Source: Stentor coeruleus
Lineage: Eukaryota > Ciliophora > Heterotrichea > Heterotrichida > Stentoridae
Direction: 5' to 3'
NCBI GenBank assembly: GCA_001970955.1
Contig: MPUH01001049.1
Location: forward strand, 1-25,212
Length of the DNA stretch: 25,212 nt
The notes under the pieces: model-generated
Database searches by the model: none
Told to the model about the DNA's origin: nothing
The model's input: only the letters and a program-made list of their open reading frames with translations
Translations under genes and position numbers: made by a program
Shown here: positions 9,367 to 20,517 of the stretch, one piece after another
Position numbering within the stretch: position 1 is the first letter of the stretch
How the letters are laid out: each line of letters begins with the position of its first letter

Positions 9367-10184
9367 GATAAAATACCATGACTAATAAGTTTTTTGATAA
9401 TTACTATGGGTATATTTTATAAACTAACAATAATATTATACCAAAAAATGCCTTTTTCTAAGTTAAATTTTTATTGTAATAAATCAGCAAGAAAACATAA
9501 TTGAATTATTTAAAAATATTGAAGTAATATCTTTACTAAAATATAATCCACTTACTGTCTCAAACATTTTTAGTTTGGTAATGGATATATACTTTTATGA
9601 TGTAAATATTAACTATTAAATATTTTTAATCGTTATTTTATTCAAATCATTTTTCCTTCATAATATTATGACGGTAAATTTTATACTAAAAATAATTCTT
9701 TATTATTTTTACAAGTGATTTATATTGTGTTTTAAATACTTTAGATCAAGAAAATATTTTAAATCATCAAGATTTGATTTAATCTTATAATTAAACAATA
9801 GTTTATAAAAATTATGATTTGGTTTGATGAAGGGATATAATAATTATTGCTTTTCTAGTTCTCAAAATATTTTTTGTAAGATTTCGTGAATATTCAAAAG
9901 TAAATTTTGCTTTCACTTTATAAAATTGTGAAATATTTTTTTATATGCATAATATAACATAAAATTCATTTGGAAAATTATAGTAATTTAATATATCATT
10001 TCTAGAACTGATTTTAAACATTATCTCATAATATAAATCAATTTAACTTTATTTGATTACTTTCTAATATAGTCAATAATAGATAAATATTAATTAATAT
10101 CTGATATAATATAGTCTAAATACAATATAATCTAAAGGGATTTCATATATTTAAGAAATTTAAAGTTTATTATCGATTCTAGTA

Positions 10185-10235
10185 CAGTAGAATCCGCTTA
10201 ATAGAATTATGGCTAATAGAATCAGCATTATGATC
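10185..10235 (+). mobile_element. Likely left terminal end of a pogo/Tigger-type transposon
   Basis: Begins TA|CAGTAGAATCCGCTTAATAG, very like the CAGT... terminal repeats of pogo-group elements inserted at TA. It contains an internal echo (taatagaat twice). The matching inverted right terminus was not found downstream of the transposase, so the element is truncated or too decayed to see. Confidence 0.6.
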
Positions 10236-10349
10236 AAAACTCGAAGAATGAACCAAATTGAATTTTCCTTTATAAACATTCACATAAAGTTATCAAAATT
10301 TCGGTTAGTGTAATCAAAATTTAAATTTTATTATAAATTTCAATGGTTT

Positions 10350-11600
10350 AAACAAAAGAAAAGACCTTAGTACTGACAAAAAGACTAAAATAATCCAATA
10401 ATATGATGCACTTGCCAATAAAAATCAAAGAATTCCATCAGGAGAACTTGGAATTTCGCAGCCCTCACTCTGTAAAATTTTAAAACACAACAGGATATAA
10501 TGAATTTAAAATTAAGCAATATTATAAGTAGTTTCAAGCGCCATAGAAATGAAAAGAATCCAGAAATTGAAACAACTCTTCTAAATTGGTTTAAATTTGC
10601 TAAAAATAAAGGTGCTCCCATTAATGGGAAAATCTTAAAGCAAAAAACCATGAAAATATCTGAAATATTAGGTAAAGATGATTTTATAGTATCAGATGGA
10701 TGGTTTTCTTGATGGAAAGAAATAATAAAAAATATTGCAAAAACTATGGAGAAGAAATCAGTGCTAATTTAATTTTAGCCAATGAATGAATACAAAATAT
10801 TCTTCCAAGACTATTTCAAGAATATTAGGTTGATGATATTTATAATACAGATGAAACACATTAATCTATAGAGCAGCTCCAAGCTTTTCAATGAAATTTC
10901 GATAGGATGAAAAGCTTATAACAGTGCTTTTATACTGCAATATGACTGGAAGCGAAAAAAAAACTGTTTATTATTGGAAAAAGTAAAATACCTAGATTCT
11001 TTAAAGGAGTTAAAAATTCACTTGCTTCTTATGCTGCTAATGAGAATTTATGGATGACTACAGCTCTTTTTAATAAATTTAAAAAAAATGGGATAATGAA
11101 ATTAATCAAAAAAGGAAGATTTTACTGATAATCAATAATTGTTAATCACATCAATCAATCTTTAATTTAGAGAATATCAAAGCTGTATTTATTTCTCCAA
11201 GCACCAGATCAATTATTCAACCATTCGACCAAGGGATTGTCAAAACTTTATATAAGAATACACTTGGCGACATTATAATTATAAAGGAGAAAATAATGTA
11301 ATTGAAAATATCAAGACTGTTAATTTATTAAATGCATGCCATATACTTCGTAAAGCTTGAAATGAAATTACTGGACAAACTATAGCGAATTGTTTTAGAA
11401 AAGCTGGATTTTTTTAAAATGAAGATGTTTCTTGCGATAAAAAAAATCTTATTGAAATACCACGCATAACAAGTGAAACTGAATTTGTAAAATGGGTAGA
11501 GCCAGATAAAATATTACCAACTGAAGTTGAAATCATAGAAGATAACTTTTAAAAAAATTGACAAAATTGCCAAAATTTCCAATTATCTTCAGATGAAAGA
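10350..11600 (+). pseudogene. Pogo/Tigger-type (CENP-B HTH plus DDE_1) transposase, inactivated
   Basis: Fragments in the correct order of a pogo-type DDE transposase. There is a CENP-B-like helix-turn-helix (KRKDLSTDKKTKII and GELGISQPSLCKILKHN). A Tc5/CENP-B DNA-binding HTH follows (IETTLLNWFKFAKNKGAPI, SDGWFS). The catalytic domain has DDIYNTDETH with the first Asp block, the region LITVLLYCNMTGSEKK, FIIGKSKIPRFFKGVKN, and the late block VFISPSTRSIIQPFDQGIVK followed by NEITGQTIANCFRKAGF. At least three frame changes and many stops separate these. The second catalytic block reads IINNC where DNC is usual, so the catalytic Asp is lost. The only ATG frame of any length is 10500-10712. Two in-frame TGA codons fall where the family normally has Trp (10787 and 11358). 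This is a dead copy. Confidence 0.85.
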
Positions 11601-12805
11601 GAGGAAGTTATTGAAGAAGATCCTCTTGCATTTAATCAAGACTAGCAAATGTTAACGGTATTAAGAAAATTTCTCGAATTAAAGGGAGGAAAAGACGAAG
11701 ACTATAGGCATATCTACGATTAAGATAGCAAAATAAAGAACTCGCAGAGAAAAATAGAGTTCAGATGAGAATATTAATATCAAAAGCTTACTTATACATA
11801 TAAAAGTAATAAAAAGTATATATATTATGAAATCGTGTATACAAAATCTTATTATTTGTAATTTTTATATTAGATTTCATCTTTGGAATGCTAATTTAAG
11901 TGTTTATATTTTATGATTTTTAATAGTAAATAAATTGATATAGATAAAGAGATTTAGGGAAAAAAATCAGTAAGATTCATTTGATAGCAATCATAAAAGT
12001 TAAAATTATATTTAAAATAGTAAGTTTATTGATGAAAATAAGTATAGATATTAAGTAGTTTATATATTTCAATGATACCCTAATAAAATTTTAGCTTATA
12101 AATAGGAAAATTGTGATAGTTTTTTGTTATACAAATCGAAAGCTAAGAGTTTAAAAAGTATAGAACAACAAATCAATATAAATTGCAATAAAATTTAAAT
12201 GTTTTGGGAAAAATATTTGTAAAATCGATATGCAACTGTACGGGAATAAAGTATATATTAAAATCCCATAAATGTGTATTATAAATGCTATTAGATTTAT
12301 CCAATGTATTCATTTACAATTCATTTGGATATGCACAATCATATATTATATCATTTTTATTTTTATAATTTCACTTTTACTATGGTCTCATTATTAGCAA
12401 ATAAACTTTTAATTTTTATAATATCAAATTAGTTTATAATATTAATTTATAATGTTAGTTTTCTTAGTCAAACTGAAACATTGAAATTTTCAACAATTAT
12501 ATAATTTCAAAGCCTTAGAATCACCTAAAATACATGAACTATTCTATAAAACCAAGTTATAATTATAAAAAATCAATAATTTAAACAGAATAAAATATCA
12601 TATCAGTAAAAAGTCAAATATCTCAAGAATATACATTTACAAAATTATATTAATTAAATTTATCTATAATATAATACATAAAGTGAATCTTATTAGAAAA
12701 AATAAACTATCACTTTACAATTTAATATAAGAAATGAAATGGTATAAAGAGTATTTTTAAATGGTAATGCTGATTAGTTAAAATCATATTATAAATTCAA
12801 AATTA
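11601..12805. other. Transposon 3' flank and A+T-rich intergenic DNA
   Basis: The first 200 nt hold acidic then basic codon runs that may be the transposase C-terminus. The rest to 12805 is A+T-rich with no long frame, repeat or RNA gene recognised, and is presumably upstream sequence of the second C2H2 gene. Confidence 0.5.
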
Positions 12806-13129
12806 ATGGAGATTCCTACAGAGATGATTATCACACTTTATTGCTGTTCACAGGTAGATTGCTTAAAGGAATATAAGTCTAGATTTAACTTGAATCGGCA
12901 TATGAAATTGTATCATCTCAATAAGAAACTTTTTGAATGCAAAATTTGTAAAAAAAGTTTAGCATCCAAGCATGTTCTCAAAGAGCATATGTTTAAGCAC
13001 TCGCATTCAAAGCCATACAAATGCAAAATTTGCAAGAAACCTTTCAGGCACTATAGTCTTCTTTGTTTGCATCGGAGAAAGCACAACGCTGATTATTTGA
13101 GCGCAATCAAAAAAGAATTAAAAGATTAG
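12806..13129 (+). CDS. Small three-finger C2H2 zinc-finger protein, paralogue 2
   Basis: 107 residues, with the same register and length as the copy at 7041 and no intron. Fingers: Cys14/Cys19/His32/His37, Cys45/Cys48/His61/His65 and Cys73/Cys76/His89/His93. Most differences from paralogue 1 lie in the first 40 residues, in finger 3 position 82 (His for Gln) and in the C-terminal tail, while residues 43-75 are nearly identical. The flanking DNA of the two copies is not similar to the eye, so the duplication is old and the coding part has been kept by selection. The dead pogo element lies between the two copies. TAG stop. Probable nucleic-acid-binding protein; target unknown. Confidence 0.88.
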   Translation: MEIPTEMIITLYCCSQVDCLKEYKSRFNLNRHMKLYHLNKKLFECKICKKSLASKHVLKEHMFKHSHSKPYKCKICKKPFRHYSLLCLHRRKHNADYLSAIKKELKD

Positions 13130-14749
13130 TAAACTTATTGAATATCTTAATTTTTATTTACTTTATGAGTATATCGATATAAGGAATATAAATTTTATTT
13201 GAATATATATTGCAATCAAGACTACTAATTTTTAGAGATGGTTTAAAAAAAGCTGGTATTACTGTTTAAAAGTTAGGAAATTAAATATGATAGGAAAAAT
13301 TAGATCCTTTTTCAGCTGACTAATAAGGTTTTCTGTATTCTAATAAAAAAATATACTCTTAGTTTTATATTATTATTCTGAAAAATTATTAGTTTAGTAT
13401 AGTCAAATGATTTGGTAAATAAAACTTAAAATTTAGGTATGGGAGAAATTATTTAAAAGCATTATTTGAAAATTAAATTTTTGAAAGGATATATAATTGT
13501 AATAAGTCAAAAGTATGCAAGGGAAAAAATTATAATATCATTCTTATAACTTTAAATTTATAAGTTAATGGTTTTATTGACTAAGGGGCTGACAAAATAT
13601 AAATATTAGCTCTTTCAATAAGTTTCTTTGTTACCACTTATTCTGGTGATAAAGACAAATTTGATTTAATGTTTATGCAAAGCCTTAATTTTTATAAAAT
13701 CCTCTATTGCAATTATCTATATATAATAAATACACAGGCCAAGATATAATTTAAAAGTGAATATAGGTAAGTTTATGAAAGATTTAGTGGTAAATAATAT
13801 TTAGACAAATATCATATAAGTCAAGATAATATAATAATTTAGACAAATAAATTCAACATCATATAAGTTAAGATAATATAATAATTTAGATAAAGATGTA
13901 TAGTTTAAGTATTATGTAATCTATTAAAGCGATTTTCATATGTTTAAAAATTTTAAAGCTTATTCTCGATGCTTGTATTTAAAAATATTTATACAAACAA
14001 GCATTTAATACTCACAATTAGTCTCCAATTTAAACTAAAGTATAATTATACAATTCAGTTGAGTAGTCTATGCCAATATTATATAAAAAGTATTTGTTAA
14101 GCTATCATTAACTAGTAATTTGATCTAAATCTCATTCTGTTGACTTTATTTCGGATAAATCATTATCATTAAGATGTCAAATGAAATTCAAAAAAATAAT
14201 TAAAGCTAAAAGACTGGAAATTATAGTCAGTAGGGTGCTTTATTTGTTTTATTTGTTTTATTAGTGCAAATAGATTTTTCATATAGAATAATATTAAACT
14301 TAGTTCATTTTTTAAATTTTAATCTTGTTTTTAGTAAAACTCTGAATTTTTGATTCGGAACTTATCAATAGCACTTTTCTTTAAAAATTACATGCTTTGC
14401 CCTGTATAATTTTTTGTTGTAATAAAGATATCAATAGAGAAAACCATTTAATTATGTCTTTTTATTAAAATCTCTAGTATCAGTGAGAAAACTTAATCAA
14501 TATTATAAGCCGATTTCCCTATATATATCAGTGAAAAGCACTTTATCATTATTGATAACCCGAATTTTTCTATAATATATATAAAATTATTCATCCTATG
14601 AAGCATAATTCAGAATTTTATATATCAAAGTTTTATCTCATTTGTTAAACACCTTATCATTCTACAATAATCATAAAGTTATCAGAAATAATCTACAAGC
14701 AACTATATGTAAAAATTCACAAAGCCCTAAAATCTTTAAATATTTCTAA
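13130..14749. other. Intergenic, A+T-rich, between convergent genes
   Basis: About 1.6 kb between the 3' ends of the second C2H2 gene and the Kelch gene, so it should hold two gene ends rather than promoters. It contains one short tandem duplication (13811-13895). No gene or RNA recognised. Confidence 0.55.
13811..13895. repeat. 47-bp tandem duplication
   Basis: Two copies beginning atcatataag at 13811 and 13858, sharing agataatataataattta, with a few substitutions. Confidence 0.85.
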
Positions 14750-17700
14750 TTAAATATCATTTTTTAACTTAGTCACTGTATTATCCCCAGTAAAAGGTTC
14801 AGCCTGATACAGAGACAAAGCTGAAAATGTCCCTGTCGCATAAGTCTTATTCATATCAGTCTCACTATAAATATTTCTAATAATTTTCCTAGTCCGCTGA
14901 TAATAATACTTCAAAACATTTTTATGATGTACCCAAGAATTAAGATTCTCATAATATTTTTCCGTATGATTCATGATCCCACCAATTGAACTAAGAAAAC
15001 CAAAAACTGTTCCTATAAGTGCTGAGAATAACTCAAGTAAACCTATTTCATTATCTCTTGTAACACTAAGACATGTACTAGTTTTTGATAATTGAACTTC
15101 TAAACTTAATCCTGATCCATAAGAATAATCTTGAGAACTATATTGAGAACCTTTATCTGGAGAATCTTCAATTGATAAATGATACCCTGAAAGCTTAATT
15201 GGGTTATCTTTATATATAGTTGGGATAAGTAAATATTTATAAGTTGTTGGGTTAAGACCTTTAAAATAAGAATTTGCCCCACTTTCAACTACAACTTGAA
15301 CACTACTGAACTGGTTTGGTATTGCTGAACTAGCAGTAATGTTTACAGAAATTTTCGAACAAAAACTATGATCTTCGAAAAAACTTATTCTTAAAGCTGC
15401 ATTTATGTCTACTGAACATCCTTTACAAGTTATAAAAACATTACAAGTTTGTCCTATTTTCTTGCACTCTTTACTTATTATACCATTCAGCCCAATATAC
15501 TGAAAACTTGAAGAAATATCGCATTCACCATCATTTCCACAGTTGCCTCCATAGTAAAAAAAGTTGACATCAAAATAAATATCAGCCAAAATTTCTTCAC
15601 TTATTGTCACTAAAGGAACCAATGTCCTAACTTCAATAAGATTAAGAACCTTATACTTAACAATAGATAATGACACAAAAAGCATAGCAATTGACACAAA
15701 GACTATAGAGCAAAAACCCCCAAGGTTAGTTTTTTTAATATACATCGGGACAAGTTGTTGATGATTATGTAAATTGGTATAAATATCTAAACTATGCAAT
15801 TTATCACGAGCCTTTTTTGTAAATATAATCAAAACTAGGGTTAAGCTAAGAATAGCTAAAATCCCTGATAAAATTAAATTGCTGTAATAATCATAAAGAC
15901 TTGTTGGAGACTTAAATGCTTCAGGCTGAATTGAAGAATTTGATATAGCGGCAATATAATCAGAAGGATAAAAACTACCATATGGGCAATAAGAATTACT
16001 TGGGCAGTCACGGCAAAAACTTTGGCCTGTAAAATTATTCCATGATCCAGTTCGACAAGGTAAGCATTGTTGAAAAGATGTCCCGCCAATAATTTTGTTA
16101 TAAGAACCTTTTGGGCATTCTTTACAGGATGTTGAATTTAAATAGTCGGAATATGTACCTTGAGGGCAAAAATCGCATTTATTGTTTTTATAGTAACTGC
16201 CTATTCCACAAAAAGTTTGAGAGAAAATTTTTCCTAAACAGATTTTCGCTAGAAAATTCGTGGATTTTTTAGAAAGGATTAGATTTCCTGTAACTTTGCC
16301 TCCACCGAATATATAAAGGCTATCTTTTATTAGACAATATGCCGGATAATAAAATCCAATATCTAATGATTCAGTTGATAATATTCCTGTTGTTATACTA
16401 TAAGTTGAATAAGAATATTTAGCTGAAGTATCCCATATAAGTCCACCTAATGATATGAATGTATCACCAAGTATCATATCGATTGACCCAGTGCCTCCTA
16501 TTTTAGGACTTGCAATATCAAACCACTTATTTAATTGTATATCATAATAAAATAATTGTTTATATCTAACTGTATCAGGAGTACTCATGACATACATTTT
16601 TTGCTCTTGTTTATTTATTGTGCATCTTATATAACTATGAGAGTATAGACCTGAAGCTAGTTGGATATATTCATTATTTTTTAGGTCGTATTTCCATAAA
16701 TCATTTAATAAACCCCTTTCTCCAATACCCCCATAAATCAGAAGGCTTTGGTTGAAGTATCCTGCGCATGCTCCTGCACGGGCTGATGGGGCACTTATAC
16801 CACCAGGATGGATAATCTTCCATAAATCAGAAAAACTATTATATTCATATAAATCTCCAAGAAACTGAGTGTTTTTCCCACCAAATATAAACATCCTAAA
16901 ACCAACAAATGATGCTGCATGCATACTTCTTGCACTTGGCGCATTAGCATAGTTTTTAACCTCTTCCCAAACTTTTGACACAACATAAAATTTCCATAAA
17001 TCATTGTAAAATGTATCATGATCTTGCCCACCGAATAGATATAAACTATTTTCAATGAGTATTAATGAAGCATGCATTCTTTCAGGTGGAGATTCGTAGT
17101 TATTAGAAATAACTTTAGTATTCCCTGTAGCAGAATAAGCGATTGTTAAAGAGTTTAAAGGCTCTGTATCAATACCTCCAAATATAAAAACGTTGCCTGA
17201 TTCTCTTGGAGAGGAATATGCATATTTTGATGATGTTAAGTTCATGTTTAAATCAGTAACTTCTCTTGATGTAATATTTATGATCTGCCACGTTGTAATA
17301 ACTTCACTATAATTCATCCCTTGCATAATTACTGCAGTATCCTTATAAGAATAAGCCCCAGCTTGTTGCTTTGGTAATAGCTGACCTAATTATATTCTAC
17401 CAGATATATAAAACTCATTCCATTCCAAATTACCAAAACTCATTTGATACACTTTTAGATTATATTTTATATCATTGTTTACAATATTATATCCGCCAAG
17501 AAGGTAAAGAGAATCACCAATATGCAAAAGGTTGGGATACATAAGCTCAGGTGCATATCCTTTATATTTTATTTCAGTAAAAACTAGATCTGTAGTATTA
17601 AACCTACATAATTTTTACTTATAAAGACTATTACTCACAGATTTTTCAGTCTGTCCACCATATATATAAAGTATTTTTTCTATCCCTTCAAAATCTGAGA

Positions 17701-18130
17701 TGAAACCTGAAGAAAAAAGTTTAGGTGCTGTCCCGATATAGTTTACCTTTTCCCACTGTATAAATTTTACTGTTTTTTCATATATATGATATCTCCACAT
17801 TGAGTTTGTTGGACCTATATTTGTAATTCCCCCAAAAATGTAAAAGTAATTATGATAAGGGTCTCTCATAAATATCATACTATGTCTAGGCTCTGGGGTA
17901 AGCTCATTATCTACTTCAACATGTTCCCATTTTTCAGTGGTTGCATTGTATAGGTCAAAAGAACTTGAAAATCCATCATTTGTCTGACCACTGAATACTA
18001 ATATTGTATTAGAAAAACCACAATAATGTAATGAGCTTAGAAATCGCTTCTCAGGAATAAATTGAGATGGAGGTAATAACTCTGTTGAAAAACAAGAAGC
18101 TACAGCTAGCATATGATAAAAAATAAACAT
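14750..18130 (-). CDS. Large Kelch-repeat, Cys-rich, multi-pass membrane protein (two 15-nt introns)
   Basis: After removal of introns at 17604-17618 and 17386-17400 the gene encodes 1116 residues. A short hydrophobic N-terminus (MFIFYHMLAVASC) looks like a signal peptide. Residues to about 600 are Kelch repeats of the galactose-oxidase beta-propeller type, with many 'YIFGG' and 'NDLWKY' strands (FYIFGGITN, SLYLFGGQD, MFIFGGKN, LLIYGGIGERG). Residues about 630-707 form a Cys-rich GCC2/GCC3 or EGF-like block (CPQGTYSDYLNSTSCKECPKG). TM helices follow at about 740-761 and 794-815, then a disulphide-rich luminal region with NCGNDGECD and a last helix near 1019-1041 (LFSALIGTVFGFLSSIGG), and a basic tail. 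Likely a surface or vesicle receptor or adhesion protein; ligand unknown. Large Kelch plus Cys-rich membrane proteins are common in ciliates. The start is uncertain: ATG at 18130 gives the signal peptide, whereas the frame is open a further 16 codons or more upstream without an ATG. Confidence 0.88.
17386..17400 (-). other. 15-nt intron 2 of the Kelch gene
   Basis: gtagaatataattag on the minus strand. Removal deletes an in-frame TAA and joins FYISG to QLLPKQQAG. A at position 10. Confidence 0.88.
17604..17618 (-). other. 15-nt intron 1 of the Kelch gene
   Basis: gtaaaaattatgtag on the minus strand. Removal deletes an in-frame TAA and produces the standard Kelch strand SNSLYKFNTTDL. Reading TAA as Gln instead would insert an odd QKLCR. 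A at position 10. Confidence 0.92.
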
Positions 18131-19474
18131 TATTATGAAAGGATTTATAATAATGTGTTTAGAATAATATAATTTCAAATAATTTAGTTTGAAGATATTA
18201 TAATATGTAGCTTTTCTATTTCGACATGATAAAATCCTCAGAAATAAAATCCATTCTTCAAGATATATAATATTAAATAAAACTATGAGAATCTATTATA
18301 TTATTAAAAATATCATATACTTACAATTATATAAGAAATATTCAAAACATCAGCTTGAAAGAAGTTCACTAAAAATTTATATATGCTAATACAAATAATA
18401 AATCTGATGTTTAATATATGTATATATTCTAAGATAAAAGTTTATGATAACGAAATTTCAAGAGCTAAAAATTTATATATGAAAAAATGCATCAAAATTT
18501 TATATAAAACAACTGATATGAATGTAAAAAAATTTTATAGCTTATAGGTAAAATTAGTATATTTTTATTAGAAATTATAATAGCTTATTTTATAATTATC
18601 AGCTCGTCAAGTTGTAAAATTTCAGATGCCATTTATTTTATTATATTCCTTGGCCGATAATTTAAAACAAGCCAAATAGTTTAGAATAATTTATAAATAA
18701 TCTGACTTCTCATTATATAAATAATTCTTTTTTGGAAATTTACCATCTGATAACACAACTTTATTTAAAATTTGGAAATACTTAATATTTTATATTCCCA
18801 CATTCAATAAGCAAATTTCTTATACCCTGACTAAAATGAATTTACATTTCCTCTAATATAAATTATTTTTATGTAGTTTAAGTCCATAATGTATAAGCAT
18901 GCTATAAAATTATAATCAGAAAAAGAACCTCATCAGGTAGTTAATCATAAATCCACATTTATACACAACGACTCCCCAAACTAATCATATTTTCACTCAT
19001 AAAAACTCTAAAATCCAAGCGACCTTAAATTTATCCTATATTTTACTACATAAAAATCTCATTAAGAATTCAGTCAAACATAATCCTCGTAATAGTTTTT
19101 CATCGATCCAAGCTAAAATTCCTCACATTATCGAAATTTCTAAAATCAAAACAAAATTTCTAAAACATTTACAAAGGAAAGTTTAAATTTCCCAAAAATC
19201 ATAGGATTTACTATATAATTGTATAAATGCTATCAAGGTTAATCTTTGCTCATGAGATTCAATAAGCAAAAAGAAAAAAGAATGAAAGAGTTATCTTTGA
19301 TAAAAATAAACTTTGGGCGTTTTCTAGAAATTCTAAAACCTGGCATGAGGAAAAGTCAGAGAAATCTAGATTTATTATTAAAGTAAGTAGGAAAAATGCA
19401 TATATAAATTATAATATTTAAACTTATAATTATGGCAAAATAGACTTTTTCTAATTAACTATACGATTGAATGA
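18131..19474. other. Intergenic, A+T-rich; no gene recognised
   Basis: About 1.3 kb upstream of the Kelch gene and downstream of the third C2H2 gene. No frame of useful length, no repeat and no RNA gene was seen. The first 100 nt may hold a 5' exon for the Kelch gene, but no ATG plus 15-nt intron was convincing. Confidence 0.5.
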
Positions 19475-19801
19475 TTAAACGGATGATTTAGACTCAATTA
19501 TGGACTTTAAATACTTTGGGTCATGCTTTTTACGATGGAGAGCTAAATGACTATAGTGACGAAATTCTTTATAGCAAGTCTCACATTTATGTCTTTTGAT
19601 TCCATTATGCTTATTTAAATGCTCTTCTAGTACTTGCTTTGATGATAATGATTTTTGGCATATATCGCAAACAAAGAGTTTTTGCTTGAGATGCGATAGC
19701 TGAAAATGTTTTTTAAGGTTGAATTTCGATTTATACTCCTTGTCACAGTCTGGACATGGACAACAATACGCTAATACCTTGAATTCCTTGCTTCTTCTCA
19801 T
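19475..19801 (-). CDS. Small three-finger C2H2 zinc-finger protein, paralogue 3 (diverged)
   Basis: 108 residues with the same three-finger register as the copies at 7041 and 12806 but much more diverged. The first finger keeps the extra Cys pair and the phrase DKEYKSKFNLKKH. Finger 2 reads CDICQKSLSSKQVLEEHLNKH. Finger 3 reads CETCYKEFRHYSHLALH. The finger 2-3 linker is NGIKRHKC instead of SHSKPYKC. It has a basic N-terminus (MRRSKEFK) and a Ser/Lys tail. All twelve zinc ligands are kept, which supports function despite divergence. It is the only one of the three on the minus strand. Conserved first-finger spacing (x4 between Cys) in all three copies marks a family distinct from generic C2H2 fingers. 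TAA stop; target unknown. Confidence 0.87.
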   Translation of the reverse strand: MRRSKEFKVLAYCCPCPDCDKEYKSKFNLKKHFQLSHLKQKLFVCDICQKSLSSKQVLEEHLNKHNGIKRHKCETCYKEFRHYSHLALHRKKHDPKYLKSIIESKSSV

Positions 19802-20517
19802 CTTTACTTATAATATTAGACTATTAATAATTACAAGATATAGAATAACTAGATAGACTGCCCCTAAAATTTAGGATTTTATTAATTTTGTAAATAATAA
19901 ACTGATAACCATTTAAAGGTAAAATTTTTTTTTGAACTTAGATTTAGTAGTTCATGTATTAACTATCATTTTAACTTTGGATTATAGAGATCCTCTTAAA
20001 AATAATTTGATTCAAAATAAAGTATAAATTAAATATGTCAACAAAATATAATTAGTATTTATATAAGCTATTTAATCAGGTAAAGAGATTTTAACCATTT
20101 TCATTTCCTAATTAAACAATTAAGACATAAAATCATACATATAGAAGCTATAAACTTATGCTCTTTACAAGTAAATATTATCCCTATACGATCTTAAATT
20201 TTAAATGAATCATTTAAAATTTCGTATTCTTAATTCAAAATATGAAAAGGCGAAATTTATATCTTTCAACTAAAGTGAATGCTTTTTCTTATGAATTACT
20301 AGACTTAAAAAAACTCTTTATAATTTCATAACAAAATTATAACAACAGCAAGCCATACATCACCTCACACACTAATAACATTTCTTAAAGATTAATAAAA
20401 AATAATAAATTAAAAATACCAAAACCCATAAAAAAGCATTTAAATCCCATTCATCCATTAAAACCAAAAATATTCTTCAACACAAATACCTTCGCGCATT
20501 TTCATAAAGAATTTTTA
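19802..20517. other. Intergenic, A+T-rich; nothing recognised
   Basis: About 0.7 kb between the start of the third C2H2 gene and the 3' end of the RsmH-type gene. No frames, repeats or RNA genes were seen. It probably contains the promoter of the C2H2 gene. Confidence 0.5.

Larger units (their letters stand above)
7365..10184. other. Gene-poor A+T-rich stretch with tandem duplications and a coding relic
   Basis: About 2.8 kb with no intact gene. It holds three two-copy tandem duplications (near 8611, 8914 and 9274) and a decayed coding stretch around 8290-8536. A further weakly protein-like stretch begins at an ATG near 7845 (MASRIHLRLFCLTQKR) and soon meets stops. No RNA gene recognised. 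Confidence 0.5.

Noticed and set aside
10385..10651. 88-codon antisense frame over the transposase
   Set aside because: Lies opposite recognisable transposase fragments and has no features of its own.
14717..18178. Ciliate code with TAA/TAG = Gln, which would also make the Kelch gene continuous and end at a TGA at 14717-14719
   Set aside because: Each in-frame stop sits inside a 15-mer of the form GTA...A....AG, and removing the 15-mer gives a better Kelch strand (LYKFNTTD). The same rule repairs MYB, RING and RsmH. Intact genes end well at TAA or TAG.
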